Shown: positions 18,301 through 27,442, numbered from the stretch's first letter. The stretch is 62,585 bases of DNA from Candidatus Baltobacteraceae bacterium (GCA_035502855.1 DATJTX010000005.1:1-62585), one strand, 5' to 3'. Numbers and translations are program-made. The notes: a model not told the origin generated them from the letters alone.

Positions 18301-18794
18301 TGATCCTTTCGGGCATTCTCGTCTATCTCTTGATGGTCGCACTCTATAACAGCTATCGTCTGCCCTTCATCATCATGTTCGCCGTTCCGGTGGCGACGGT
18401 TGGGGCATTGACCTCGCTGGCGATCACGCGGCAGGCGCTCAACCTCTACTCGCTGATCGGAACGGTGCTGCTGGTCGGCCTTGCCTCGAAGAACGGTATC
18501 CTGTTGGTCGACTTTGCGAACCACATGGTAGAGAGCGGCATGGACCGGGTCAACGCGATGATCGAAGCGGCGAAGGAACGCTTCCGGCCGATCGTCATGA
18601 CGACGTGCGCGATGATCGCCGGTATGACGCCGATCGCACTTGCGCTCGATCCGGGCGGTGCGCAGCGTCAGGCGCTGGGTATCGTGGTCATCGGAGGTTT
18701 GATCAGCTCGCTCGTGCTCACGCTCGTGCTCGTTCCGGTCATTTTTATGTGGCTCGGACCCACTCCGGCGCCGAAGGAGGCGCAGGCAGTATGA
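15336..18794 (+). CDS. RND efflux permease 1 with a large low-complexity insertion
   Basis: A 1152-residue hydrophobe/amphiphile efflux RND transporter. It starts WLTRLCVQRPTIIFVLLALI, has the PNVDFPVVGVRLSYPGGS entry, and the helix 4 region MTLIIGILVDDSIVVIENV with the two proton-relay aspartates. The usual length is about 1020-1060; the excess comes from a Pro/Ala/Ser/Thr-rich segment at about residues 258-372 in the first large periplasmic loop. It is 11 nt after the adaptor and overlaps permease 2 by 4 nt (ATGA). A two-permease arrangement with one adaptor resembles MdtABC. Substrates are unknown. Confidence 0.92.
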   Translation: MWLTRLCVQRPTIIFVLLALIAVVGTIGVMTITQQQFPNVDFPVVGVRLSYPGGSTTEIRDAIVRPIEDAIAGAPDLDYINTTIQEGQASITATFDLSSNQTTDLVQVQRRVMIAQSQLPSDMPAPTIGTFDPAQATVVTIGVSSSALTPGQLSAIVTNNIVPTLEQVDGVSNVNAGGTVTPAYEVQVNPNLLTSAGYTLNDIVSSIQANNNREPGGIAYLPGHETTIDVRGDLTTQASVANLLISAASQYTTAFGNATYSEPAVPGAPGAPSTLTAGTSQAGATSPSTGSQSVTTPSNPVPATASPAAVGTPQASSPSATASPVNPAPSPYPQLQLASAAGVSSTAAPAAPSAGAGGGSYSGPSLSNVNPWTYAPRQMRISDVADVIDGYEPQRQYSYVGTVPTISLGVQKATGASEVVAARNVIAALPAIEKQYPQIHFQVINDQAAYTEDQIFGVMRTLSEAIVITAIVMLFFLRSWRHAIVVMVAIPSSLGVTLALMKAFNFSIDTVSLLAMTLIIGILVDDSIVVIENVERHHANGEQPKEAAIKGRTQIGPAAIVITLVDVVVFLPIAFLPGTVGRFLSEFALVVVTATLTSLFISFTVTPALAGNWSLLSKWKPPKLIDGFTRLFEQTRLWYAQRALPWALRRPRLVVIGSFGAVIAALMLPVLGIIGFEFMPPVDRGEVFVQFTYPTGTPLTKVNATIAAMTKELARIHDVQSDTAIAGGTQSGFGGSINLGSVGQVHVFLQDNHKLSTAQWAQRFSAMARKLAPGAKILSVAATGFGGGSSQQIDYLVTSADDEPEKYAPQVLAALEQTPGAIDVNSSSENLAPQLDIDFDRDSARALNVNIGQAAAAIRAAFGGTLATQIQTSHGIKYVQVLYPRSFQTSIATLLALPLRANNGSIIRLADIVKLVNDPSEPLMTRTNRETVVHIQANLSPNVPLSTVQKRFQQKLAALHLPQGVSVKPNVGGNQQNLSDTVIGMGSGLILSGILVYLLMVALYNSYRLPFIIMFAVPVATVGALTSLAITRQALNLYSLIGTVLLVGLASKNGILLVDFANHMVESGMDRVNAMIEAAKERFRPIVMTTCAMIAGMTPIALALDPGGAQRQALGIVVIGGLISSLVLTLVLVPVIFMWLGPTPAPKEAQAV

Positions 18795-21700
18795 AGTTCA
18801 CGCGGCTCTTCGTCGAACGCCCGACGCTCGTCACCGTGTTCTTGTGCCTCGTGCTCATCGCCGGCACGCTCTCGGGCTTTCGTTTGGTCAAACAGCAGTT
18901 GCCGAATTACGATATTCCCTCGATCCAGGTGCTGCTGACCTATAACGGCGCCTCGACCACGGAGATGCGCGACGCCATCGTGCGGCCGCTCGAAGATGAG
19001 ATCGCCGGCGCGCCGGATTTGAGCTACGTCGAAACCTCGATCGAGCCCGGCCAAGCCACGATCGTCGCCGTCTTCTCGCTCACCTCCGACGAAAATACGG
19101 ACCTCGTGCAGGTGCAGGGGCGCGTGCAAAACTCGCTGCATCAACTGCCCTCCGATCTGCCCACACCGCAAATCTCCATTTACAACCCGTCGGAGGCAGT
19201 GGTCGTCTCGCTGGCGGCCTCCTCGTCGACGCTCTCGCTGGGCGCGCTCTCGGCGATCGTGACGAATGACATCGTCCCTACGCTCGAGCAAGTGCAAGGC
19301 ATCTCGTACGTCCAGGAAAACGGCGACGTCACCGCTTCGATTCAGGTCAACGTCGATCCGCACAAGCTCCGATCGTCAGGGTTCACGCTCACCGACGTGA
19401 TCAACGCGATCTCGAACAACAACGTGCGCGCACCGGGCGGCATCGTCTACGAACCGAATCGCGAAACAAATCTCGACATCCGCGGCGATATCCAAAACGT
19501 GCCGACCGTTGCCAACCTACTGCTCGGAAATACGACGACGGCGGCGACCGGTTCGAGCACGTCCTCGACCTATCCGTGGACGACGACGTCGCGTCTGTAT
19601 CGCATCTCCGACGTTGCCAACGTGCAGGATGCCTACGAGACTCAGCGCGTCTACGCCTACACCAACGGTACGCCGACGATCGAACTCGACGTTCAGAAGG
19701 CTGCCGGCTCCAGCGAAGTGACCGCGTCGAATGCGGTGCTCGCCGAATTGCCCCGGCTCAAGCTGCAATATCCGCAGGTCAATTTCTCGGTGCTCAACGT
19801 GCAATCGACGTACACCGAAGAGTTGCTCTCGGGCGTGACGCGCACGCTGATCGAGGGCATCATCATCACCGCGATCGTGATGCTGTTCTTCCTGCGTTCG
19901 TGGCGCAAGGCGGTGGTCGTGATGATCGCCGTTCCGGCCTCCTTTCTGGTCACGCTGGCTGCGATGCAGGTGCTCGGCTTCACGCTCGACACCGTCTCCC
20001 TGCTGGGCATGACGCTGATGATCGGCATCCTCGTCGACGACTCGATCGTCGTGCTGGAAAACATCTCGCGACATCAAGAAGAAGGCGAGGTGCCGAAAGC
20101 GGCCGCAATCAACGGCATCTCGGAAATCGGTATCGCGACGATCGTGATCACGCTGGTCATCGTCGTCGTGTTTCTGCCGCTCTCGTTCTTGCCGGGTTCG
20201 GTCGGACTCTTCTTGCGTGAGTTCGGCCTAGTCGTGACGGTCGCCACGCTCACCTCGCTTTTCGTCTCGTTCGCGGTGACGCCGGCGCTCTCGGGCCGCT
20301 GGGCGCTCTTCTCGCATTGGCGTCCATGGCCGGTCATCGACCGCTTCACCGAATGGTTCGACGGCGTGCGCGTCTGGTACGCGCAGCGCGCGCTCAGCTG
20401 GGGACTCGAGCATCGCAGCCTGGTGGTGTGGGTTTCGTTCGGCAGCCTGGTTCTCGCGCTGCTCTTGATTCCGCTTGGCATCGTCGGATTCGAATATATG
20501 CCGCCGGTCGATCGGGGCGAGCTCTTCGTCAACATCAATTATCCGACCGGGACGCCGCTCGCAACCACAACCGCAGCGGTGCGCGAGGCGGAAAAGATCG
20601 TGATGAAGGTGCCGGATCTCCAATCCGAGACCTCGATTGCCGGTGCGTACGAAGGTTCGCTCAGCGGCTACATCAACAACGGCGCGATCGGTCAGATCCA
20701 CGTTTTTCTGAAGAGCGGGCGGCGCCGTTCGACGCAGTATTGGTCGCAGACGCTCGCGAGCGAGATCGCAAACGCGCTCCCCGGTGCGCAAGTGACCGGG
20801 GTTCCGTCGACCGACCCATCGGGCGGCATCTCGCAGCCGATCGGCTACGTGGTCGCCAGCGCGACGATCGACCCGAGTGCGTGGTCGGATCGTGTCTTCG
20901 CCGCGCTCCAACAGACGCCGGGCGTCATCGACGCGACGACCTCCAACGCGCTCGAATCACCGCAGATCGAGGTCGAATTCAACCGCAACGCCGCGCGCGC
21001 GCTCGATGCCAGCATCGGTACGGCTTCGACCGCGGTCCGGGCTGCCTACGGCGGCTACACCGCGACCGAATTTACCGGACCCGACGGCCTCAAAGACGTG
21101 CAGGTCATCTACAAGCAAAGCGATCTCACCAACTTGAGCGGTATATCGTCGATTCCAATTCGCGCCAACAACGGTTCGATCATCACCGTGGGCGATATCG
21201 TCAACCTGCAGAATCAACCCGCTCCGCCGCTGGTCATCCGGATCGACCGGCGCAACGTCGTCCTCATCGGCGCGAACGTCGCGCCGGGTGCCGCCCTCTC
21301 CAACGTCCAGCGCGCCTTCGAAAGCCGTCTGCGAGCGTTGCACGTTCCCGCGACGATCACGGTGACGCCGGTGCAGGGTGGAAACCAGCAGCAGGTGCAG
21401 CAGACGGTGACCGAGATGGGCGTCTCGCTCTTGCTCTCGATTCTGCTGGTCTATCTGTTGATGGTCGCGCTCTACAATGGATACGTTACGCCGTTCATCG
21501 TGATGTTCACCGTTCCGGTGGCGGTGGTCGGCGCACTCGGGGCGCTCGCGATCACGCATCAAACGCTGAACCTCTTCTCGCTGATCGGCTCGATCATGCT
21601 GGTCGGTCTGGTAGCGAAGAACGGCATCCTGCTCGTCGACTTTGCCAACCAGCTGCGCGAGCGCGGCCTCTCGAAAATGGACGCGATCGTCGAGAGCGCG

Positions 21701-21955
21701 CATCACCGGTTCCGGCCGATCGTGATGACGACGTTCGCGATGATCGCGGGCATGCTGCCGCTGGCGCTCGCGCTCGATCCGGGATCGCAAGCGGAACGGC
21801 CGCTGGGCATCGTGGTGATCGGCGGGCTCTCGTCTTCGTTGGTGCTGACGCTGCTGCTGATTCCGATCATGTACCTGCGCTTCGCGCCGAAAGATCAGCC
21901 GCAACCCGAAGCACCCGAGCCGAAGACGACGCCGCAGCAGTCGTTACCGGTGTAA
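18791..21955 (+). CDS. RND efflux permease 2
   Basis: A 1054-residue RND transporter, paralogous to the preceding permease along its full length: FTRLFVERPTLVTVFLCLV, PNYDIPSIQVLLTYNGAS, MTLMIGILVDDSIVVLENI with the DD pair. It lacks the long low-complexity insertion and has normal family length. The start codon overlaps the preceding stop, which implies coupled translation and possibly a hetero-oligomeric pump as in MdtBC. The C-terminal tail is Pro/Glu/Lys-rich. Confidence 0.92.
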   Translation: MKFTRLFVERPTLVTVFLCLVLIAGTLSGFRLVKQQLPNYDIPSIQVLLTYNGASTTEMRDAIVRPLEDEIAGAPDLSYVETSIEPGQATIVAVFSLTSDENTDLVQVQGRVQNSLHQLPSDLPTPQISIYNPSEAVVVSLAASSSTLSLGALSAIVTNDIVPTLEQVQGISYVQENGDVTASIQVNVDPHKLRSSGFTLTDVINAISNNNVRAPGGIVYEPNRETNLDIRGDIQNVPTVANLLLGNTTTAATGSSTSSTYPWTTTSRLYRISDVANVQDAYETQRVYAYTNGTPTIELDVQKAAGSSEVTASNAVLAELPRLKLQYPQVNFSVLNVQSTYTEELLSGVTRTLIEGIIITAIVMLFFLRSWRKAVVVMIAVPASFLVTLAAMQVLGFTLDTVSLLGMTLMIGILVDDSIVVLENISRHQEEGEVPKAAAINGISEIGIATIVITLVIVVVFLPLSFLPGSVGLFLREFGLVVTVATLTSLFVSFAVTPALSGRWALFSHWRPWPVIDRFTEWFDGVRVWYAQRALSWGLEHRSLVVWVSFGSLVLALLLIPLGIVGFEYMPPVDRGELFVNINYPTGTPLATTTAAVREAEKIVMKVPDLQSETSIAGAYEGSLSGYINNGAIGQIHVFLKSGRRRSTQYWSQTLASEIANALPGAQVTGVPSTDPSGGISQPIGYVVASATIDPSAWSDRVFAALQQTPGVIDATTSNALESPQIEVEFNRNAARALDASIGTASTAVRAAYGGYTATEFTGPDGLKDVQVIYKQSDLTNLSGISSIPIRANNGSIITVGDIVNLQNQPAPPLVIRIDRRNVVLIGANVAPGAALSNVQRAFESRLRALHVPATITVTPVQGGNQQQVQQTVTEMGVSLLLSILLVYLLMVALYNGYVTPFIVMFTVPVAVVGALGALAITHQTLNLFSLIGSIMLVGLVAKNGILLVDFANQLRERGLSKMDAIVESAHHRFRPIVMTTFAMIAGMLPLALALDPGSQAERPLGIVVIGGLSSSLVLTLLLIPIMYLRFAPKDQPQPEAPEPKTTPQQSLPV

Positions 21956-21959
21956 AAAG

Positions 21960-22577
21960 CTAGAACAGCGTCTCCTGCACGGGATCGTCGTCGAGGAGAA
22001 CGTCGGGCCGATCGTTGCGCGCGTCGTTGAGGCGCATCGACACGTCGCGCGCCGTCATTTCATTTGCGCTATAAGGCTGCATGAAGATTCGTGCGCGTTC
22101 GGGGTCGAGATCGCCGGGTGCAAGCCACTCATCGAGCGCCTTGTCGCCGAGAATGACCGGCATGCGGTTGTGCACGGGCGCCACGAGTTCGTTCGGAGGG
22201 CATGTCACGATCGCGCACTCGGGCGGTCCGTTGATCGCGGGTTCCCAAATTCCCGCAAAAACGAAGACGCGCTCGTCGCGCATCGTGTAATAGACCGGCT
22301 TGCGTCCGCGCCATTCGTAGAATCCGTCGGCGAAGATAATGCAGCGCAATGGCGCAGGCTTGGAGACGACGGTCTCAGCGCGCGCGTTGATACGGCCGCC
22401 GATTCCCCACTCGAGCGGCTCGACGCGTTCCGTGCCGTCATTGCGGACGGCCAGCACGCCTTGCGTCGGGGCGATATTGAACCGCGGTAGGCGGTACTCA
22501 CTAAATTCCTCGAAGCGATAGCGAGGGTAGGCGTCCCCGATGCGTTGCGGCTTCGTCAGGGTAAAACGTCCACACAT
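21960..22577 (-). CDS. SRAP/HMCES-family abasic-site processing protein
   Basis: A 205-residue SRAP protein (YedK/HMCES family). It has the invariant Cys at position 2 (MCGRFT), the PRFNIAPTQ and INARAET motifs, the GFYEW glutamate and the HNRMPVIL histidine, i.e. the full set used to form a covalent thiazolidine link to abasic sites in single-stranded DNA. The segment between INARAET and GFYEW is about eight residues shorter than usual. It lies only 4 nt from the convergent RND operon. Single-gene unit, divergent from the VOC gene. Confidence 0.9.
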   Translation of the reverse strand: MCGRFTLTKPQRIGDAYPRYRFEEFSEYRLPRFNIAPTQGVLAVRNDGTERVEPLEWGIGGRINARAETVVSKPAPLRCIIFADGFYEWRGRKPVYYTMRDERVFVFAGIWEPAINGPPECAIVTCPPNELVAPVHNRMPVILGDKALDEWLAPGDLDPERARIFMQPYSANEMTARDVSMRLNDARNDRPDVLLDDDPVQETLF

Positions 22578-22600
22578 CGATTCACCGGATTGGAGCGTAG

Positions 22601-22981
22601 ATGAAGATTCACCTGGGAACCGTCGGACACTTCGGGCTCGCGGTCCGTGATGCGAAGAAGAGCGCGGATTGGTGGCGCACGCTCTTCGATTTGAGAACGA
22701 TGTTCGAGGACGATGATTACGTCGGCCTGACCAACGATGACATCACGATCGTCTTATTCCAGGGAACCCCGCATCCGAAGACGATCGAGCACATGTCGTT
22801 TCATCTGCCGGATTTGAAAGCGCTCAATGCGGCGCTCGACTGGCTGAAGCAGCACCAGGTCGACGTTGAGGATCCGGGCGACGAGATCGGCCCCGAGGCG
22901 CCCGGATCCCGGAACATGGGTCTATGGTTTCGCGACCCCGACGGCTACCGGTGGGAGCTTTCCGTTCTCTCTCGGCGCTAG
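22601..22981 (+). CDS. VOC-family (glyoxalase/bleomycin-resistance-like) protein
   Basis: A 126-residue protein with the beta-alpha-beta-beta-beta repeats of the vicinal-oxygen-chelate fold: VGHFGLAVRDAKKSADWWRTLFDL at the start and GLWFRDPDGYRWELS at the end, which supplies the usual C-terminal metal-ligand Glu. Other candidate ligands are His10 and His65. Members include glyoxalases, dioxygenases and resistance proteins, so no specific function is assigned. It stands alone, convergent with the dead alcohol dehydrogenase. Confidence 0.85.
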   Translation: MKIHLGTVGHFGLAVRDAKKSADWWRTLFDLRTMFEDDDYVGLTNDDITIVLFQGTPHPKTIEHMSFHLPDLKALNAALDWLKQHQVDVEDPGDEIGPEAPGSRNMGLWFRDPDGYRWELSVLSRR

Positions 22982-22983
22982 CG

Positions 22984-23346
22984 CAAGGTCGAGAACCATC
23001 CGGCCATCGACCTTGCCCGCTTCGAGATTGGCGAAGATCTCGTTGATGTCTTCGAGCGGCGCCACGTGGATTTCGGCGCGCACCTGACCGCGGGTAGCGA
23101 AGTCGATCGCTTCGGCAAGATCCTTGCGCGTGCCGACGATCGAGCCGCGGATCGTCAGGCCGCGAAGCACGACGTCGAAGATCGGTGTCGTGAAGCCCCC
23201 CGGCGGCAACCCGACGAGCGCGACCGTTCCTTTGCGACGACCTCGACGAGCAGCTCGCCGGGTCCAGGGACGGGGACCGGGCGCTCTTCGATCGCGAGCG
23301 GTTCGCCGAATGCGCGAACGACCGCGGCTTTCATCGTCTTTTTCAT
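22984..23346 (-). pseudogene. Zinc-type alcohol dehydrogenase, internally deleted
   Basis: The N-terminal piece (from ATG 23346) reads [33 protein letters not shown], a standard start of a zinc alcohol dehydrogenase. It then jumps into [23 protein letters not shown] and continues to VDGRMVLDL, the family C-terminus, in a different frame. About 200-250 codons are missing, including all zinc ligands and the nucleotide-binding Rossmann core, and the junction (near 23233) shifts frame. So this is an inactivated gene. An intact but different zinc alcohol dehydrogenase lies at 25632-26633. Confidence 0.85.
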
Positions 23347-23379
23347 GTCGTGGTTCTGCCTTCCTAAGGGCGATGTTAG

Positions 23380-23656
23380 GGAAGCTCTGAAGAAGTCGCT
23401 GTACCGATCGCAAGGAGCATTTCCGGTGCGAATCGAGGCGCATCCGAGGGAGCATAGCAACGAGCTCTGTGACCGAGGATGCAACGAAGACCCGCACCGG
23501 AAAATGCCCTTGCCCGAAGGGCTATGGCCGCGATGGCGCATCTCCATCGTCGTCGGCTCGGTCACAGAACACCCTGGCTATGCTCCCTCGCCGACTCCTC
23601 GGATCTGCGGCCATCGGGGCCAGAACGATCGGTGCATGGACTTCTTCAGAGCTTCC
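23380..23656. mobile_element. 277-bp MITE with IS5-type ends
   Basis: Perfect 18-bp terminal inverted repeats GGAAGCTCTGAAGAAGTC (23380-23397) and its complement (23639-23656), flanked by a TTAG direct repeat (23376-23379 and 23657-23660), a YTAR-type 4-bp target duplication as made by IS5-group transposases. The interior is a long imperfect palindrome (for example CATAGC...TCTGTGACCGAG on one arm and its complement on the other) and encodes no transposase. It sits between the dead alcohol dehydrogenase and the aldehyde dehydrogenase operon, and fills most of the 400-nt gap. Confidence 0.85.
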
Positions 23657-23746
23657 TTAGGTCGGCCATGTGAACATTTGGGGAACGCGATCTTCTCAGA
23701 GCTTTACACTCGCTCGGTCTATCCTCGAAATCTAGGAGGATACATC

Positions 23747-25294
23747 GTGACCACTCAAGTCATTACGCCGAAACCGCTCTTTGATGAAGCACTCGAGTTC
23801 GTCAGAAAGCTCGGTGTACAGACGCGATACGACAACTTCATCGGCGGCAAATTCGTGCCGCCAGTCAAGGGCCGCTATTTCACCGACACCAGCCCGATCA
23901 ACGGTCAGCCGTTGGCGGATTTTGCGCGTTCGAGTCCCGAAGATATCGAACTTGCCCTGGACGCCGCACATCGGGCGAAAAGCGCGTGGGGGAAGGTTTC
24001 ACCGGCGGAGCGCGCCGCGGTCCTGAACGCGATTGCCGATCGCATCGATAAAAATCTCCAAGTACTCGCCCGCGTCGAGACGATGGACAACGGCAAACCG
24101 ATTCGCGAGACGCTGGCAGCGGACGTACCGCTCGCAGCCGATCACTTCCGCTATTTCGCCGCCTGCCTACGCGCCGAAGAGGGCGCGCTCACGCAGCTCG
24201 ACGACCAGACGGTCGCGTATCATTTCCGCGAACCGCTCGGCGTGGTCGGACAGATCATTCCGTGGAACTTCCCGCTGCTGATGGCCGCGTGGAAACTCTG
24301 CCCCGCGCTCGCCGCCGGAAACTGCGTCGTGCTCAAGCCCGCATCGGAAACGCCGTTCAGCGTGATGGTGCTGATGAGTTTGATCGCCGACGTGCTTCCG
24401 CCGGGCGTCGTCAACGTCGTGAACGGCAAGGGTTCCGAAGTGGGTCAGGCGCTCGCGGCCAACCCGCGCATCGCCAAAGTCGCCTTTACCGGCGAAACCA
24501 CGACCGGCCGGCTGATCATGCAGTACGCATCGGAAAACATCATTCCGATGACGCTCGAACTCGGCGGCAAATCACCCAACATCTTCCTGGCCGACGTGAT
24601 GGATGCCGATGACGCATTCCTGGACAAGGCGCTCGAAGGCTTCGCGCTCTTTGCCTTCAACAAGGGCGAAGTCTGCACGTGCCCGTCCCGCGCGCTGATC
24701 CAAGAATCGATCTTCGAGAAATTCATGGAGCGCGCCGTCAAGCGGGTCGGGAAGATCAAAGTCGGCAATCCGCTCAATCCCGAAACGATGATGGGCGCGC
24801 AAAACTCGAAAGACCAACTCGAGAAGATCCTGCGCTACATCGGCATCGGCAAAGAAGAAGGCGCCAAGTGCGTCACCGGCGGCGGACGCGCCGAAGTTTC
24901 CGAAGACATCAAGAACGGGTACTATGTCAAGCCGACCGTCTTCGTCGGCAACAACAAGATGCGCATCTTCCAGGAAGAGATCTTCGGACCGGTACTCTCG
25001 GTCACGACCTTCAAGACCGTGGACGAAGCGATCGCAATCGGTAACGACACGCTTTACGGCTTGGGTGCCGGCGTCTGGAGCCGCAACGGCACGAACGCCT
25101 ATCGCGTCGGACGCGAAATCCAAGCGGGCCGCGTGTGGACCAATTGCTACCATCTCTATCCGGCCGGTGCGGCCTTCGGTGGATACAAGCAATCGGGCTT
25201 TGGCCGGGAGACGTATAAATCGGATCTCGAGGCCTATCAGCAAACCAAAAATCTGTTAGTCAGCTACAGCGACAAGGCCCTGGGCTTCTTCTAA
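23747..25294 (+). CDS. NAD(P)-dependent aldehyde dehydrogenase (acetaldehyde-type, ExaC/AldB-like)
   Basis: A 515-residue aldehyde dehydrogenase. GTG 23747 is chosen because AGGAGG (23734-23739) precedes it by 7 nt. Visible elements are [15 protein letters not shown] (cofactor and catalytic Asn), the Rossmann region [25 protein letters not shown] with the catalytic Glu, and [12 protein letters not shown] with the active-site Cys. The N-terminal [19 protein letters not shown] and the linkage to a DUF779 gene are typical of the acetaldehyde/propionaldehyde class. First gene of an operon with DUF779 and an alcohol dehydrogenase, so it probably oxidises aldehydes released by the latter. Confidence 0.92.
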   Translation: MTTQVITPKPLFDEALEFVRKLGVQTRYDNFIGGKFVPPVKGRYFTDTSPINGQPLADFARSSPEDIELALDAAHRAKSAWGKVSPAERAAVLNAIADRIDKNLQVLARVETMDNGKPIRETLAADVPLAADHFRYFAACLRAEEGALTQLDDQTVAYHFREPLGVVGQIIPWNFPLLMAAWKLCPALAAGNCVVLKPASETPFSVMVLMSLIADVLPPGVVNVVNGKGSEVGQALAANPRIAKVAFTGETTTGRLIMQYASENIIPMTLELGGKSPNIFLADVMDADDAFLDKALEGFALFAFNKGEVCTCPSRALIQESIFEKFMERAVKRVGKIKVGNPLNPETMMGAQNSKDQLEKILRYIGIGKEEGAKCVTGGGRAEVSEDIKNGYYVKPTVFVGNNKMRIFQEEIFGPVLSVTTFKTVDEAIAIGNDTLYGLGAGVWSRNGTNAYRVGREIQAGRVWTNCYHLYPAGAAFGGYKQSGFGRETYKSDLEAYQQTKNLLVSYSDKALGFF

Positions 25295-25302
25295 ACGCCG
25301 AA

Positions 25303-25632
25303 ATGGCCGAACGGGTCGTGTTCACGCCTGCAGCCGTCGCTCTCGTACGGCGACTGCAGGCGTGCCATGGCCCGTTGATTTTCCATCAATCGGGCGGCTG
25401 CTGCGAAGGCAGCGCGCCGATGTGCTATCGGGCGGGCGAGTTTCGCGTGGGCGCGAATGACGTCTTACTCGGTACGATCGAGGGGACGCCGTTCTACATC
25501 GGCGCCGAGCAGCTCAAGCAGTGGGGTGACCACATGCAGTTCATCATTGATGCCGTACCCTCGCACAGCGACAGCTTCTCGCTGGAGACGCGCGACGATA
25601 TGCGTTTTACCACCGGAGCGCGCTCGTTCTGA
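25303..25632 (+). CDS. DUF779 family protein
   Basis: A 109-residue DUF779 protein, a family nearly always next to acetaldehyde-type aldehyde dehydrogenases. It carries HGPLIFHQSGGCCEGSAPMC, a conserved Cys-rich motif, followed by VLLGTIEGTPFYIG. It may act as an accessory or metal-binding partner of the dehydrogenase; the biochemical role is not established. It starts 8 nt after the aldehyde dehydrogenase and its TGA overlaps the next ATG by one base. Confidence 0.9.
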   Translation: MAERVVFTPAAVALVRRLQACHGPLIFHQSGGCCEGSAPMCYRAGEFRVGANDVLLGTIEGTPFYIGAEQLKQWGDHMQFIIDAVPSHSDSFSLETRDDMRFTTGARSF

Positions 25633-26633
25633 TGCGGGCGATGGTGCTCGAGAAGCCGGCGGCAATCGAAACCAATCCGCTGACGCTCAAAGATATTCCT
25701 CAGCCGGTTCCGGCCGAGGACGAGTTGCTCGTGCGCATTCGCACCTGCGGCGTCTGCCGCACCGACTTACACGTGACCGAGGGTGAATTGCCGCCGAAGC
25801 ATCCGGCGATCGTTCCCGGACACGAGATCGTCGGCATCGTTGAACGCGCGGGCGCCGCGTGTACGCGCTTCAAACCCGGCGATCGCGTCGGCATCGCTTG
25901 GCTACGCGACACCGACGGCACCTGTAAATTCTGCCGGCGCGCACACGAAAATCTCTGCCCCAACGCTCGTTTTACCGGCTGGGATCACGACGGCGGCTAC
26001 GCCGAGTTTGCCACGATTCGCGAAGCGTACGCGTACACTATTCCGGCCGCGATCGACGACGAGCATGCCGCGCCGCTGCTCTGCGCCGGGATCATCGGCT
26101 TCCGCGCGATCAAACGCGCTGCGATCGAACCGGGCATGACCGTCGGCCTGTACGGTTTCGGCGGATCGGCGCATCTCGCGCTGCAAGTGCTCAAGCATTG
26201 GAAGTGCCGCATCTTCGTGATGAGCCGGGGCGGCGTGCACCGCGATCTCGCCGGCGAGCTCGGCGCGGATTGGATCGGCGAGGCGGAGGACACCCCGCCC
26301 ACGCGCCTGGACGCGGCAATCATGTTCGCGCCGGCCGGCAACCTGGTGCCGCCCGCCATGCGCGCGCTCGATCGTGGCGGAGTGCTCGCGGTCGCGGGCA
26401 TCTATCTCACCGACATTCCCGCGCTGAACTACGAGCGCGAACTCTTCTACGAGCGCGAACTACGCAGCGTCACGGCCAACACGCGCGCCGACGGTGAAGA
26501 GTTTCTCCGCATAGCCGGCGAGATTCCGATCAAGACTTACACCGTGCCGATGAACCTAGAAGACGCAAACCGGGCGCTCACGATGCTCAAACACGACGAG
26601 CTGCGCGGCGCCGCCGTGCTGCACCTCTCCTGA
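25632..26633 (+). CDS. Zinc-dependent alcohol dehydrogenase
   Basis: A 333-residue medium-chain dehydrogenase. The catalytic-zinc region reads CGVCRTDLHVTEGELP with GHEIVG, and the structural-zinc cysteines appear in the TCKFCRRAHENLCPN lobe (three Cys visible; the usual four-Cys set looks incomplete at the first position, DTDGTC). The coenzyme site is GLYGFGGSAH. It ends with a family-typical GAAVLHLS. It is coupled to DUF779 (TGATG) and shares the operon with the aldehyde dehydrogenase, implying an alcohol to aldehyde to acid route. It differs clearly from the pseudogene at 22984-23346. Confidence 0.88.
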   Translation: MRAMVLEKPAAIETNPLTLKDIPQPVPAEDELLVRIRTCGVCRTDLHVTEGELPPKHPAIVPGHEIVGIVERAGAACTRFKPGDRVGIAWLRDTDGTCKFCRRAHENLCPNARFTGWDHDGGYAEFATIREAYAYTIPAAIDDEHAAPLLCAGIIGFRAIKRAAIEPGMTVGLYGFGGSAHLALQVLKHWKCRIFVMSRGGVHRDLAGELGADWIGEAEDTPPTRLDAAIMFAPAGNLVPPAMRALDRGGVLAVAGIYLTDIPALNYERELFYERELRSVTANTRADGEEFLRIAGEIPIKTYTVPMNLEDANRALTMLKHDELRGAAVLHLS

Positions 26634-26639
26634 AGCACG

Positions 26640-27407
26640 ATGCGCGTTATCACGCTCAACGTCAACGGCATCCGGTCGGCGGCGCGTAAGGGGCTGTTCG
26701 CCTGGCTTGCGGCGCAAAACGCGGACGCCGTCGCACTGCAGGAGACGCGCTCGCAGGAGCATCAGCTTCCCCTCGAGGCCTCGGCGCTGGCGCGCTATCA
26801 TAGCTACTACGTCGACGCTCAACGGCCGGGTTACAGCGGCGTCGCGCTCTATACGCGGCGCGAACCGATCGCGGTTACACGAGGCTTGGGGTGGCCCGAC
26901 ATGGACGCCGAAGGGCGCTACATCGAAGCGGACTTCGGCGATCTGCGCATCGCCAGCGTCTACGTTCCCTCGGGAACCTCCGGCCCGGCGCGTCAGGCGG
27001 TCAAAATGAATTTCCTCGAGCGCTTCCTGATCTTTCTCGCCGGATTGCGCAAGACCGGACGCGAGTACGTCATCTGCGGCGACTACAACATCGCGCACAA
27101 CGCGATCGACACGTTCGATCCGGTACGCAACAGCAGCGTGACCGGTTTCTTTCCAGAAGAACGCGCGTGGATGGACGCGCTCGTCGACGGTGCCGGTTGG
27201 GTCGATGCGTTCCGGGTGGTCAATGACGAGCCGAAACAGTACACGTGGTGGCCGAACTGGCCGAAGGCCTATCCAAACAATCTCGGCTGGCGCATCGATT
27301 ACCAAATGATCACACCGGGCTTGCGCTCGGCTGTTTCCGCGGCTTCGATTTATAAGCAGAATCGCTTTAGCGATCACGCGCCGCTTACCGTTGACTACGA
27401 CCTGTAG
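26640..27407 (+). CDS. xthA: Exodeoxyribonuclease III (AP endonuclease)
   Basis: A 255-residue exonuclease III-type enzyme of the endonuclease/exonuclease/phosphatase fold. Visible residues are LNVNGIRSAARKGLF (N7-like), LQETRSQ (metal-binding Glu), CGDYNIAHNAID (the DxN pair), WRIDYQMITPGL and the C-terminal FSDHAPLTVDY with the catalytic His. It incises DNA at abasic sites in base excision repair and has 3'-repair activity. It begins 6 nt after the alcohol dehydrogenase, so it may be transcribed with the aldehyde operon. Confidence 0.92.
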   Translation: MRVITLNVNGIRSAARKGLFAWLAAQNADAVALQETRSQEHQLPLEASALARYHSYYVDAQRPGYSGVALYTRREPIAVTRGLGWPDMDAEGRYIEADFGDLRIASVYVPSGTSGPARQAVKMNFLERFLIFLAGLRKTGREYVICGDYNIAHNAIDTFDPVRNSSVTGFFPEERAWMDALVDGAGWVDAFRVVNDEPKQYTWWPNWPKAYPNNLGWRIDYQMITPGLRSAVSAASIYKQNRFSDHAPLTVDYDL

Positions 27408-27442
27408 AGTGGAAGTTCGAAAGGTCGGGTATACTAACAAGT

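Noticed and set aside
27391-27435. Complete sigma-70 promoter before the YaaH-like gene
   Set aside because: TATACT at 27430-27435 is a fair -10, but TTGACT at 27391 is 33 nt away, too far for a -35.
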